Assembly (NCBI GenBank): GCA_949128115.1
Contig: OX421968.1
Span: 5,022,001-5,086,000 of the forward strand
DNA: 64,000 nt
Reading direction: 5' to 3'
From: Anaspis maculata
Lineage: Eukaryota; Arthropoda; Insecta; Coleoptera; Scraptiidae
Made by a program: the position numbers and the translations under genes. Positions within the stretch are counted from its first letter, which is position 1; the number at the start of each line of letters is the position of its first letter. Below are positions 43,706-55,975 of this stretch, one piece after another. Below the pieces are notes generated by a model that was not told the origin of the DNA, did not search any database, and worked only from the letters and a program-made list of their open reading frames with translations.

Positions 43706-45700
43706 TTCCAAAAAACGTGAAATTTATCAAAATATAAAAACGTTTTGATCCCCCATCTACCCCATATCCAAAGAAGACTTGTTTTTTGGCGTTGTGACAC
43801 CGTCATGAGGTCATGCTAATTCAATCAACTTGCTTCGGAAATCAAGTGCACTTACAATCTAACGAACAGCTAATATTTCAATTATTATTGTGCTTTTCAA
43901 CGTAAAAACGTCTTCCAAAGCTTTGCCTTTCAAAAAACCAAATCACATTGGCCGCAAACTATAACCATAACCTTACAGAAGTGATGAACAGGTCCTTTTT
44001 GTGGCTGAATCTGCGATTTTGTGCCCCGCGCGGATTGCGGATGTCATTGTCAATGTGTCAGCTGTGCAGGAGGGTGGCCTAGGCTGCCTAACCTACGGCG
44101 ACGTACGGTGCCGTTGTGGCAAAAATAACAAAATGCGGCAATTATAACAAACAGAAATTACACAATGGTCCATGGATAATCATTGCAGATCAAAATTATT
44201 GTTACTTATTTGAATTAGAAACTGCCTAAATGTGGTATTTCATAAATATAGTAAACTATATCTCACCTCTAGTTGGACACAAGGGATGAGTATATATACC
44301 GATTGCAATACTGCCACTGAGCGGTGTCACTGTGTGTAGGTGACGCTTGAAATGCTTGCTTATAGCAGGCACGATTTTCAGGAACTTTTTTAATCAAGTA
44401 TCATGTCTATTTATAAAAAGGAAGGCACAGTTTTAACAGTATAAAACTGTACGAAGGTGGTGTTTTATCAGTATAAAACTAATTTCATTGGTTCAACTCG
44501 AAGGTTTCAAACGTATTGATTGGTCAGAAGTATGTTGTGTAGAATAGTCACTGAAAAACCACCCTGAAAAAAGGATTTTTGTTTCAAGTCAAATATAGGC
44601 CCTAGGGTGGTGCGCGTAAGATTTGACTATCTTCGGCTGTGATCGATTTTTCTCGGATTTTTTTTCGTTAACATGTTTATATAGAGATATGAAGTGAAAT
44701 CTCCAAGTGCCAGTTCAAAAAAAATCACCGGCTTCGATTTAGAGGCATTTTAGTTGGAGCCACTCTGAGCGTACAGAGGAGTCTTAGTTAAAGACAAAAT
44801 GTTGGCATTTGAAAAAGCAATTTCATTGTCTCAAAGTCCAACATCTCAAGAAATCACCCGCTGCAAAATTTACAAATAATATTAATATTAGTCATGATAA
44901 CCGCAGAAAACACTAACTACGCTCACTAGGAGAAGGATTTAACAATAAGCAAGTAATGACTGTCAGGCCACCATAGTAACACCAGTTTATTTGTATCCTG
45001 GCTGTATATTGTACGACTTTTGAAATAGATAATTCTTAACGAAAAAAATTTAGGCAAAAATAAAACATACGCTTAGAACGGAATTTAAAGATTGCTGGAA
45101 ATTAGTTGGTGGATTCTTAGTTTTTGCCAGTGGCATTGTCTAGCGTTTCCCCTGATAAAAAGAGATTGAAACAGCTGTTCATTCAACCAGTGCTAGCCTG
45201 AAACAAAAGCAGCGGAGACGTAACCTGCCGGATGAAAGAGGCTTGCACATACATTTTCCTTCGACCTAGTACATTCGCGTATGTACATCGATCGACTTCA
45301 AACTTCTTGCCATGCTAACTTATACATATGTACAGAACGTTTCAAATACTGACACAACATCGTTGGCACCTTGTCTTTCCCTGTATTTTTTTCAAAATTG
45401 CTATAAAACTGACTTAAAAATTGACCCGACCCAGAGGCGAATATGGTCACAACAACGTGTTCAAGCACTTGCTCAAGTAAAAAGCTCTGTTTGTGTTCAA
45501 AACATTTACTTTGCACAGCTACAACTGTTTTATTGGCGATGGGCAAGAATGACGCCCAGGTACCAGTTTAGGGGTCATGAAATCTGGTAAAAACAACAAC
45601 GGTTTCAGAAATCATTTCTTTGTTACCTTAACTGGCTCAGCCACCATTCGCGATACCGACCGACTGCATTTTACAACAAGCAATACACCTGTTTTATCCT
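43706..45700. other. Unassigned intergenic DNA
   Basis: No gene, RNA or named repeat recognised. Contains short direct repeats (TTTTAACAGTATAAAACTG, then TTTTATCAGTATAAAACTA) near 44430-44480. Confidence 0.4.
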
Positions 45701-45706
45701 TTATAC

Positions 45707-46627
45707 AGGTGATTTAAAAGTGTTGGACCACCTTGAAGGTGCGTGATATGTGGGTGTACTACCGTGCTAAGCCTAAAGCGCGTATCTGAATTTTGATAAA
45801 TTTGATACACTGCATTTTTATTCTCATATTTTGGGGGCTATGATGTTCGCCATCATGTGGTTATGATTATACATGGATAGCGCAATAATTAGAGTTCTCA
45901 AATAACTGCTTTATTCATATTATACCATAACATAACGGCATAAAGACTAGGCATAAAACTGCAGTGTATTAAATTTATCAAAATAATGTAGATACACGCT
46001 TCAGGCTTAGCACGGCAGTGTAGTAGAGTGCTAAAAAGTTCTCTAAAAGAATTCTACGTCTTTTAATTTTGAAGTTATGGAGGGACAAAAGTTGGTCCTT
46101 CGATCGCTTCTATTTACGTTGTTTCAAAAGATTTTAGTATATTGCCCATGAAAATATTGAGTACAAAAAATCGACCTCTGAATCTGTATTGAATTTATGT
46201 TTTCTATCCAGGGTGAGTCATAAACTACAAAAATAAAGATTCCCTAAAAGAACCAAAAGCAAAAGAATTCTTTTCAAATGTATTGAGTTTTATTGTGCTG
46301 TACATAGGTTATAGAACCACTGTGACTGTTTGCAGGCGCTCTTTGAAAAAAATAATTTTCAGGATTCATGACTCACCCTGTATACAAAACAGAAATTAAT
46401 TACAGATTCGAAGGTTGATTCTTTGTACTCATTGTCTTTTCATCAACAGTTTAGTAAAATCTTTTGCAACGAAAATACAACGAAAATAGTAGCGATCGAA
46501 AGACCAACTTTTGTCCCTCCATAACTTCAAAATTAAACGACAGAATTTTTTCAACCACTTTCCAGCACTATACTACACCTCCCTATTATGCACCTTCAAG
46601 ATGATCCGACACTTTTGAATCACCCAT
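45707..46627. mobile_element. Fold-back element with a nested MITE
   Basis: Ends GGTGATTTAAAAGTGTTGGACC and its approximate complement near 46590-46627. Arms also pair around TTGAAGTTATGGAGGGACAAAA. The left arm is lengthened by the MITE at 45758-46025. An inner ACTCACCCTG-type segment marks the fold. Confidence 0.65.
45758..46025. mobile_element. Nested MITE with ACTACCGTGCTAAGCC ends
   Basis: About 65-bp inverted ends, left ACTACCGTGCTAAGCCTAAA and right the approximate complement ending CACGGCAGTGTAGT. About 268 bp, no ORF. It interrupts one arm of the larger fold-back, so it is younger. Confidence 0.6.
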
Positions 46628-46639
46628 GGCATCGAGTAC

Positions 46640-47139
46640 TCTTCATTATTATCAAGGTTTAACCTTCACTCCTTGGAAACTAGACGTACCATGCTAGCTG
46701 TTAAACTTCTCCAAACCTTATTAAATAATAATTTGGATTGTCCCTATCTTCTATCCAAAATTAATTTTTTCATACCACGTATAAATTCCAGACAGCGCAC
46801 CACGTTCTATAATCCCAGTTCCAGAACCAACGTCCTTTTCAATTCCCTTATTTCTATCATGTGCCATACGTTTAACAAAATCTCTAATGTTTGTGATATT
46901 AATTTCAGCACCATTAAGTCTATTATGTCTTCCGTCCTGGGCAATGACTAACTCCACGAAGTCAACTTGCTTATGTTTTTAATATTTTTTTGACCTCTTC
47001 TTTTTGTGTATCCGCATGATTGTGTTTAATTTTTTGTTTTATATAATTTCTCATTCTATTCCATTTTTTTTTTGTATAAAGTTTTCCTGTAATTGGGCAT
47101 TTGCCTGTTGGGAAATAAATCCATTCTATTCTATTCTAT
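46640..47139 (+). pseudogene. 5'-truncated LINE 3' end with TTCTA tail
   Basis: A plus frame ending at 46951 encodes INSRQRTTFYNPSSRTNVLF and SLISIMCHTFNKI, the C-terminal tail of a Jockey/I-like LINE reverse transcriptase (an R-x-R-x-x-x-F-Y-x-P-x-x-R-T-N core). A T-rich 3' UTR and a GGGAAATAAATCCATTCTAT + [TTCTA]n end follow. Most of the element is missing. Confidence 0.65.
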
Positions 47140-49560
47140 CACCCTGTATAGTTGGAAAATTGTATTTCAATTTCGATTGACGGTGACGAGCCGTTATGTT
47201 ATTCGAAGCTCCGGCTTCATTTTACCTGGAGGTAAGAACCAGGTAGGCCTGGTTGTGATATGTGATTTGAGAAACAGCTGAATCGTAACCGCACGATGAT
47301 GTTACGATGTTGTCGTCTTTAGTCCTGAGCTTCCGTTTCGCAGATCTCAAACGACATACTGTCAATAAGTCGAGGATTGCGGATGCCACTTGCAGGATGT
47401 AGATTTGGTGGTCAGAGGCGTCCGAACCAGAGACAGCTACACCGACGCTCTCATCTCTAATAATAATAATAATAATAATAATACTAAGGGCCTCTACTTA
47501 AGAGTTTGTCGCTTGAAAACGACTGACGCAGCCGGCGATTTGCATGTATAATGTCTAGAACGGGCCGGCTGGGTGGTTGCAGGTACAATACCGTCACTTC
47601 GAGATACTCGAGAGATCCGCCACATACACATTCACAATACGCGTTTATGTATTAAACCCACCACTTGCATCTTTCAGTCCTCACCAGCGATTACAAGTGA
47701 ACTCAGTGAACGTTGTCGGTGAGCCGCCCAGTTCAGCTGCACCCTTGGGTTTTAGTGAAATTGCTTTTTACTCTTCCTACTGCAAAGTTATTGTGTGACA
47801 ACATCTCAGATCCACGCGCCGCAGTTTCCTTAATTACCATTACCTACACTTTTATGTAGTTAATTCATTTAACGTCTGCTGTTGACTGTCTCAATAGTCT
47901 GTCTGACCATCACAGCACTAAAACACTAAAACACTAATTGACTTTGTGAACGTATACTTACTGCTCACCTTCTAGCATCCGGACCGCTATAAAGTCGATC
48001 ACCACATACCAACAATTACAGAGATCACCATTAAGTACTCAATTATCTAATACTAACGAGCTGCTAAGACACTGCCAGTCTGCGAGCGATAGTTCCAAAC
48101 CAGTAAATTTATCACTCATTTTAAAGACGTCCACCTTTTGGCGTCGATAGACAAAAACAAAAAGAGCAAATTACGACCGCATCAAGGGGCCCCAACATCC
48201 AACAGGACATCTAAAACTACGACTATCAATAGTCGAAACTCCACGGTGCGGTGCTCAAATTAAATATAGAGGGCGATTGAGGTTTAATCGTGCAAACTTT
48301 GACAGAAGATTCTCACAGAAGATTCTTCTATCTGAGTTGCTTTCAAAGATACTTAATCCTGAGTTTTTTTTACCATCAAGTGTAAGGCTAGTGGGTTGAG
48401 TCTAGAGTTGAATTTGACTATTCCTCCATACTCCCTCCTATCTCCTCTGCTGGGTCAACGTGTTGGTCTCTTACAGCTTTTTTTCTTCGTTGTCGCCTGT
48501 TCCACTTACTTCCTTAGTTCCTCTTGCCCGATTGTTGTTGGTCCTAAAATATAAATAGGAATCAATAAATATTTAGAGGAAACAAACACACGATTAAAGA
48601 TCTAGATTTAACTGAAATCAACATAAAGTTGAAGATTTGCCATACAAGCAACAACTATTCATATTCAGTAAATCATATGTTTCGTTCATTTCATGGCGAA
48701 CTGATGAACTAAAACATCGATGTGGTGGGTTTCACGTAAGACTTCAAGATTCATGCGAGTCCTTCTATACTTTTCGCACACTTATCGCATTCATTATCTT
48801 GGTATGTGGATTAATTCTGGTATTCAACAATGCAGATATGCAAACAAATTTTACAAAAAAAAAAAAAAAACCGAAATGAAACAAAACAAGTGAATATCCC
48901 CTCATGTGCGTAAAAACCTGCAATGTCTTTTGCTTTCTGAAGCAATCTCGACGTGAAGAAATTGAGCTGTAAATTGTGTTTAAATATGACTTGAATTTTC
49001 AAGATCAATTTTTTTTTTGACCCCTATCCAGGGCGGAGGCTATTTGTCTTCCGTTGGTCGAATGTGATCTATTTCGGCTCGATACCGACATCTTTGGAGA
49101 CAATAGGTCAAATATAAACAGTCTTCCACGACAATATAGAGCGCACGGGTCGCGAAACTCGTGTAAGATAACCTTTACGTCATCATATCTTTGGATCTAA
49201 TTAGGTAGGTGATGTATTTATTTATTTTTATTGAAGTACACGTAGAGGCCTGGCTAATATTGTAACAGCGATCAAGAAACAATTGTTCAATAATTTATTT
49301 ATACACACGAAAACATCTTGATTAGCCATGAGTGCATCATTCTTTTGAGCAAACAATAAATTTCAATTGTTTGTGTGAATTTCTGCATACAACCAGCGAG
49401 GCCAGTAAGACCAAAGCATTGAAGAATAAAAAAAAAAAGTAACAATTTTTTTTTGCTATCATGGGGGAGGAGGTGGCCTTGGGGGTCATCAGCCGTGAGT
49501 TATGTATGTCATTCAACAAGAAACAAGTAAACAATGTTAGCATTATTCAGAAGTATAGAA
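47140..49560. other. Unassigned intergenic DNA
   Basis: A [TAA]n microsatellite lies at 47458-47484. No supported gene or RNA. A segment at 48370-48420 resembles 38998-39050 (GGTATAAGACT... / AGTGTAAGGCT...), a weak dispersed similarity. Confidence 0.4.
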
Positions 49561-49569
49561 TGAATTATT

Positions 49570-49810
49570 CCTTTCGCTCAGTAGGTAGCTCAATAGGTTC
49601 ACGCGTCATCTGTTGTGCTCGGCGCAGGCGGGATTGGGCCGTAGGCGGTTCAATTTCCAGCACAGACCGGGAAAATATAGGTTTCTTGATTTAGTTGGAA
49701 TGCTTGCTAAATAATATAAGGCACGTCGTGTGTCGCATGAGCACATGGAATTTGAACAATGGTCCCGATCCCGTGCGATGTTGGTGGTGGGTTAAAAATC
49801 CCTACGGTTT
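49570..49810 (+). mobile_element. Diverged SINE copy
   Basis: Retains a B-box-like GGTTCAATTTCC, the TTAGTTGGAATGCTTGCTAAAT block and GTGCGATGTTGGTGG, but breaks off after AAAAATCCCTACG. Older member of the main SINE family. Confidence 0.7.
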
Positions 49811-50611
49811 ACATAGAGTTTTTTCTTCTATTAGAAAATCGACAGTGATTCAGGAATCGGTTAATAATGACTATGGCTAGTAGTGAGAAAGTTTTATTCA
49901 GTTATGGTATAAAAGACTGGAGATCAAAATTATATCAGTTTTTCCAGAGCTGCAAGGAGAATGTTGTAAGGGATTTGCATTCAAGTAATGCCATCAAGGC
50001 ACGTGGTTTATTAATTAAATAATTCAATAATTTATAATTTCGAGAACATGACCGTGACTTGGCTCCCTCAGAGCCTATTTTCTTGCGTCTGGTAATTAAA
50101 ATCAAATATAAAGATAATTGTAAAAGATATATTCACCCTCGTCTCGTGCTTCTTAATATTCCAAGCACATGCCATTTATTTGTATTAACATCTGTTTTGC
50201 CTTTCGTAAGAAAAAACAAATATTCTTTTATTGGATGATAGGTATGACAGCTTGGCAATCATGACGAAGAATAAGTGTGCCTTCAATATAGCACAGCAGT
50301 AGGAAGAACTGAACGAAATTAAAACCGCCATCGGTGAGGTCAATTACTCCAACTACCTACCTATCTAGTTTATTTCAACTGCGATGGGGGATACAGCGTG
50401 GAAACGTCGTAAGTAGGGGAAGTTTTCGAGCCATGGGACGTGAACTGACCGACCACTCGCATTGATTCCAAATTTGGTCCGTATTGCTTTTTGTAGCATT
50501 TCATGACGCAATAGATCTGATTTGTAAGAATAAAACCAAGAAGACTACAAAAATTATTGAAAATTGACCCTATTTTCTCGTGAACACAACTACTGGAGTC
50601 GTCGTTTCATG
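49811..50611. other. Unassigned intergenic DNA
   Basis: AT-rich, no gene or repeat recognised. Confidence 0.4.
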
Positions 50612-51140
50612 TTCTTAAACTTGTTCTAAAAATTTGAGGAGTTTTGTTATGTTACCGATTTCTTCAGTAATACATTCCATCAGCTGTTCAAGATTTTGTA
50701 TAGGTGTCTTAAATATGGTGTTCTTCAGATGAGGAAAAAAGAAGAAGTCTAGTGGGGTCAAATCCAGCGACCGAGGAGGAAATTCCGGCCTGCAGTTCAA
50801 CTGATAACCCGGTCATCAAAAAACTGGCGAAAGAATTGAATCGTCTCACGAGCCGTGTGAGCTCTGTCCCTGTCCTGCTGGAAATAGCCGCTTTGGAGTT
50901 CCTCTTCGTGTAGTTGGTCGAAGACTACTTGGGAGTATATTGTCTCTGTGTCTGTATCGCTGACCATTAACTGTAGAGTCGAAAAATACAGGTCCGATGA
51001 TCTTCCGTCGTGACACAGCAACAGAAATGTCATTTTTTCTGGATGTAGTGGAGCCTCGCGAAAAACATGGGGGTTGTAAGCGCTCCAATATCTCATTGTC
51101 TGCGAGTTAACGTAGCCAGAAAGACGACACCAAGATTCGC
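50612..51140 (-). pseudogene. Tc1/mariner-superfamily transposase relic
   Basis: On the minus strand and in several frames: SWCRLSGYVNSQTMRYWSAY, NPHVFREAPLHPEK, SRRKIIGPVFFDSTVNGQRY, GYFQQDRDRAHTARETIQFF, then PPRSLDLTPLDFFFFPHLKN. These are the consecutive blocks of an arthropod mariner-like DDE transposase catalytic core. The second catalytic D (QQD) and third (LDLTPLDF) are recognisable. The first appears lost (the block reads GESW, not DES/DEA). At least two frameshifts and the absence of the N-terminal helix-turn-helix make it dead. Confidence 0.8.
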
Positions 51141-51719
51141 CGGGAAAAAGGTTAAATCCTGTTGTAGTGGTATAAGCTGCTGGACAACAACAGTCCAGGA
51201 CAATTTTACTTTGAACACAACCCGAATATTTGGCGTGGGGCCAAGCAGGGGCACTTTTTCATGTGGTTGTCACTGCCTGTTTCTCGTACTTTAAATTTCG
51301 TCAGAATTTCATCAGAATTTTAGATGTGAAACATGTTTTTTTTGCAAGTTTAGGCCTCTGAAGATGGTAACGATTAAAACTTCAGTTTCCTAGTGAAGTA
51401 AAGCCCCCCTGGAGCCGTATTCTCCAACGCACTACCGATAGCGATATCTGTCGGTTCGAGTGCAAAGCGAGAGAATACGGCTCCTGGACGTTATACTTTT
51501 TGTGCTTGTGATATGCCGGAATTTCGTAAATCTGCAACATTCAACATAAAAATTTATATGTTTGACTTCCAATTTGGGTAATTCCAAAACCGTTTCGAGA
51601 TAGGACACCACACTTCATAATTTTTTCATTAGAATATTTAAAAAAAAAATATTTTCAAATGGGGCTCTAATGAAGTCGTTGCAATTTTGCACCACTTTAC
51701 GTATTACCCTGTAGGAAAA

Positions 51720-52815
51720 TTCACATGAAAGGACCCCGCACGATTCTTATGGAAAATGACTCCCGGTTAAATTATCTGAATTTTTGATATGTTGTAGCTC
51801 ATGAGATACTAATCAAGTACCGTGAACCCCAAATTCAAATAATGGACAGTTTTTTACCCACAGAGGGTTGAAGTTGGAGGTTTTGACGGCTTCAAAATGA
51901 TATTATGACGTTAATAAAAGCTTTTTATTCGGTTTCTCTTGAAGTTGTGTTTCATGCTAAAATGTATTTATTAGACAGAAAAATATCAACCCCCTCCTCC
52001 ACCCCCAACCCCTATCTACCATCATAAAATTCGAGATTACTCCCAAAAGCCATGCGGATGGCTTCTGTGATTTAAATTATGAATTTTGACATAGAAATTA
52101 TTTTCCACCCCTAATGTTGGGGTGCCAATTTTCCAATTTTCCTCAGTTAATTTGGCTGAATTTTTGGTATTGTGTACTTCTAATTCTGCTAAACAAAAAG
52201 CTCATACCAAAAATTATTCCTATGAACAGTTTTTGTTCTGCAGGGGACTGAAGTTCAATATTTATGCTCTCAAATCTTCAACTTCAGTCCCCTGTAGAAC
52301 AAAAACTGTCCATAGGAATAAGTTTTGGCAAGAGAACTTTTTGCTCAGCAGAATTAGAAGTACGCAATACCAAAAATTCTGCCAAATTAACCGAGGAAAA
52401 TTGGAAAATCGGCACCCCAACATTAGGGAAGGAAAATAACTTTTATGTCAAAATTCATAATTTAAATCACAGAAGCCATCTGCATGGCTTTTGAGAGCAA
52501 TCTCGAATTTTGTGATGGTAGATAGGGGATGGGGGTGGAGGAGGGGGTTGATATTTTTCTGTCAAATAAATACATTTAGCATGAAACACAACTTGAAGAG
52601 AAACCAAATAGAAAAGTTTTATTTACGTCAGAATATCATTTTTAAGCCGTCAAAACCTCCAACTTCAACCCCCTGTGGGTGAAAAACTGTCCATTATTTG
52701 AGTTTGGGGTTCACGGTATTTGATTAGTATCTCATGAGCTACAACATATCAAAAATTCAGAGAATTTAACCGGGAGCCATTTTCCATAAGAATCGTGCGG
52801 GGTCCTTTCTCAACA
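51720..52815. repeat. 1.1-kb fold-back with ~510-bp arms
   Basis: Left arm 51720-52237 pairs with right arm 52283-52815, outer ends around GGACCCCGCACGATTC. The loop is near 52260, between two GGGACTGAAGTT-type copies. Arms are clearly diverged in places. ORFs at 52122-52682 are repeat shadows. No transposase. Confidence 0.75.
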
Positions 52816-53880
52816 TTCACTATTATAGGATGAGTTACAGAAAGATTAAGCTAGTCAACGCAACAAACAAAATGGAAGTCGCAATCGGCAGTCGGCCTCC
52901 AAGTTGATGGGGTCTTAAACGATTTTTTTTATTGCTTCAAAATGTTCTACAAGGTGAGTTTGCTACATGAACGATAACACAGGTCAACAAAGTGAAAAAA
53001 AAATTTGTGCCTGGGTTTTATTTTATGATTTTATTAAATGTCATGAGTCAAAATAATGGAAAAATACCCACATTCTCATTAAAGTTTGCTTTTGTTATAT
53101 TGGTAGGTACTAATGGAACAGATTTTATATCATGAATAAAAACAGAAAATCAGTTTATAGGGAGAGGGGGAAAATTCTGACGTTCATGTGTCATCTATAT
53201 TAGAGTGTAGAGTGCTCTGGAGTCGCAAAAACGATAGTCAAGTGTTTTATTTGACGTTTGTAGGAAATTAAAAATGACGGAAAAAATGAAAAATTGTTGA
53301 AGTTCTCATGATCATAATAGGAAGAGTCAAGGACTTCATTTCTGATTTTTTTTATTATTTTGTATGAATTTTTTGTTCCAGTTGATAAAAAGAACAAGAA
53401 AATTTTTTTTTTCAATTTTTTTCAACAAGTGAATCTATCAAAATCGACATTTTCATAAATTTTTAAATATGTCAAAAGCAAACTTTTTCATGGGATATTA
53501 TTTTTTTTCAGGTTGATTTGACTCAAGCCACAGAAATTTGGTATACTTATCCAAGGCACAAAATTGGTGTTGACCTGTGTAATAGTTCGTCTCAAAAGCC
53601 TCTAACTTTTTTTAAAAAAATGTTGAAAATCGAGGCGGGAATAAACCCGATTAAATTTCAACGTCTGATGACGTAGGCGGACGAGTTGAGTTTGCGCAAT
53701 GGGATCGTCGTAGCTGGAGCCTTGTTGCCAAATTGTGTGACAGGCAGTCAAGATTTGCATGAATATTTTGATATTCCTTAGAAAAAAATCACTTCGACAA
53801 AAACACACGTTAGGTGGTATGTTTTTGGGTACAATGGAATACATTTTTGAGGCATAAACAATCAATTTTGGTGTTTGCAA
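52816..53880. other. Unassigned intergenic DNA
   Basis: T-rich DNA without supported genes. Confidence 0.4.
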
Positions 53881-53989
53881 TGGGAGTCCATTATAAATCT
53901 GGCAGCTTTGCAACAAAGAAACGTTATTTGAACGACGCTGTTGCCACCTTGTTAATTGTCTTTTTTGACAGAATGGTGGTTAAATCGAA

Positions 53990-54370
53990 ATTATTTGTTC
54001 GGTACATTCTGCAAATAAACAATAATGTCATCGAAAACGTGCATTTTCAAGGGATATCCCAACACCTCTTCAAGTGCCCCACAAAAAATTGTCATCAGTG
54101 TACCCAAGTCTCAACTCCTGAGAAACAAGTGCCATACAGCTACCGGCGACAAAAGCCCAGCCCCATGGGGCGGCGGATATTTTTGCTGTGAAGATCATTT
54201 CAATGTAGGTAGAATCGTTGAACTTTGTGACCCCTTTACCTGCAACAGTTTGTTTTTTCACAGCTGGAATCCGATGCCCCAAACTTTGTGCCCCAAAGGT
54301 TGCCCCAAAGGTTGTGGGCTCGGTTGTGGGCTTGAAAACCATTCAAGGAAAATATGTATTTAGTTCCCCC
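53990..54370 (+). pseudogene. THAP-domain gene relic
   Basis: From the ATG at 54025 a 112-codon frame reads SSKTCIFKGYPNTSSSAPQK, IVISVPKSQLLRNKC and GGGYFCCEDHFNV. Spacing and the closing CCEDHF match an arthropod THAP zinc finger, whose last pair of ligands is C and H. The first zinc ligand pair looks damaged (CIFKGY, where the family has CxxxGC). After residue 60 the sequence becomes a G/C-rich repeat unlike any THAP protein. Likely a processed or transposon-borne fragment. Confidence 0.55.
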
Positions 54371-54927
54371 CTTCAGAAATTGAGCTGAAAGAAAAGCCTC
54401 AGCTTATTCCTTTTACAAAGAAAAAGAAATATGAGCTCACTACCTCACTGGCAGCAGACCGTTGAGGTATGCGAAGAAAATGATTCCAAGCAACACTTCG
54501 AAATGGATGTGGCAGGAAGTGAAATTATATGCCACCATCTAGGTAGGTGTTAGCAATGATCTACAGCAGCTACCCGAAGTTGAACGGAGCCCTGCTTAAA
54601 CATGATAGCTTGGGACCACTGTGGGTTGCATTTATCGTCTCACCGGCCGGAATTTTGTCTCGCACGAACCGCCAGACGGCCCCGCGCTGCTTCGCTCGCA
54701 TTTGCCCTGCCTTTCAAACGACAAGCACCCGGTACCGGTGACACTAACACCATGCGACGACAATAAACAATAAAGATAGGTTAGGTTACGCTCTGACAAG
54801 CAATGACAACTGCAAGCTTGACCTTGGACTTCACGTTGACATGACGTTGACATTTGGTCCCAAGCCTATGTCGCGCCCTCTGGAATGCGTTTGCGAGAAT
54901 GCCTCCTATTCAAACAGTTTTATCTCG

Positions 54928-55733
54928 AATAGACGAGATTCAGTGCCATTTCTGCGCTGGCGCAACCATGCTAGGGGATTTGAGAATAGTGCCGTATGCT
55001 AACACATGTGAAAAGCGTAATTTCAACATTGTATATTATTGAAACGGCTGGAAATGAAACTTTCAAATAAGCTATGGAAAAACGAGTGTTTCTTGATCTT
55101 TCATTGTGTTCAAGACCAGCAATGATGGATCAGTTTTAGATACACAAGGAGCGAAAATATGGTAACGTGTTTATCAGTTGGTGTGTTTTTGAAAATACCG
55201 CCCTACTTCTAGTATTCTTCTCTGCCTTACGGTTGCCGTCCTGTCTGTTAATGGCATGAAACTGCATGTAAACAAATGGTAACTAAAATTTTATCGGGTT
55301 ATATCACGAGGTTATATGTATAATATATCAGAGGTTTTGTGTTTTATGTTTTTTTTTTCAAAAATGACAGGCAGTTTGTTGAGTGCCTGGCTGCAAAAAC
55401 CGTACGAAAAGAACATTACAGTTTCATTTCATGTGTGTTCCCAAAAAACATCACCTTCTAGGCAACCAGTTATACACTGAAAACGACTTTTTCGTTCTTT
55501 TCGGAGCACTATACGCGCGGAATTCATTTTTTCGACAGCAATGCACATGGACAACATCATTCCGCATAATCTAGCATGGAAATCAGGAGTTTCTTGTCAT
55601 CTATTTTCCTTTGTTAAATCGATGGCTGAAAATCTGCAGGTTTTGACTTTTCCTAACTCGCGCAGACGCATGAGTTCCATCCCCTAGCTTTGCGAACCTA
55701 CAGCGCATGTCGTGCCTTTGAATATCGCATATT
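54928..55733 (+). mobile_element. Dispersed ~795-bp repeat with THAP-like fragment, copy 2
   Basis: Same orientation as 15572-16369 and very similar throughout, with the same VPGCKNRTKRTLQFHFMCVP frame at about 55383. Boundaries were set by loss of similarity to copy 1. It lies about 0.6 kb downstream of the separate THAP relic at 54025, which has a different sequence. Confidence 0.7.
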
Positions 55734-55813
55734 GGGTGAAGACTAGCCGTATAGTCAATTATACCTTTTTGATTCAGAATTCAGTAGGGAATATTTTCTT
55801 AACCCCTAATTTT

Positions 55814-55975
55814 ATCGATGGCATATTTGCAATAACCCTCAATTTTCCCGAAATTGCGTTTTTTAGTTTTAATGGATGCCCAATATTATTTTGCATCCAC
55901 TGAAACAAAACAAAAAACGCAATTTCGGAAAAATTGAGGGTTACGTTCTATTGCAAATAAGCCATCGATATGTTG
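55814..55975. repeat. Small hairpin / MITE-like repeat
   Basis: Arms ATCGATGGCATATTTGCAAT and its near complement at 55950-55975 enclose AACCCTCAATTTTCCCGAAA and its complement. About 160 bp. Confidence 0.7.

Noticed and set aside
31500..47500. TTA/TAA and similar arrays as a CRISPR-like structure
   Set aside because: Simple microsatellites and LINE tails without spacers, in a eukaryotic genome.
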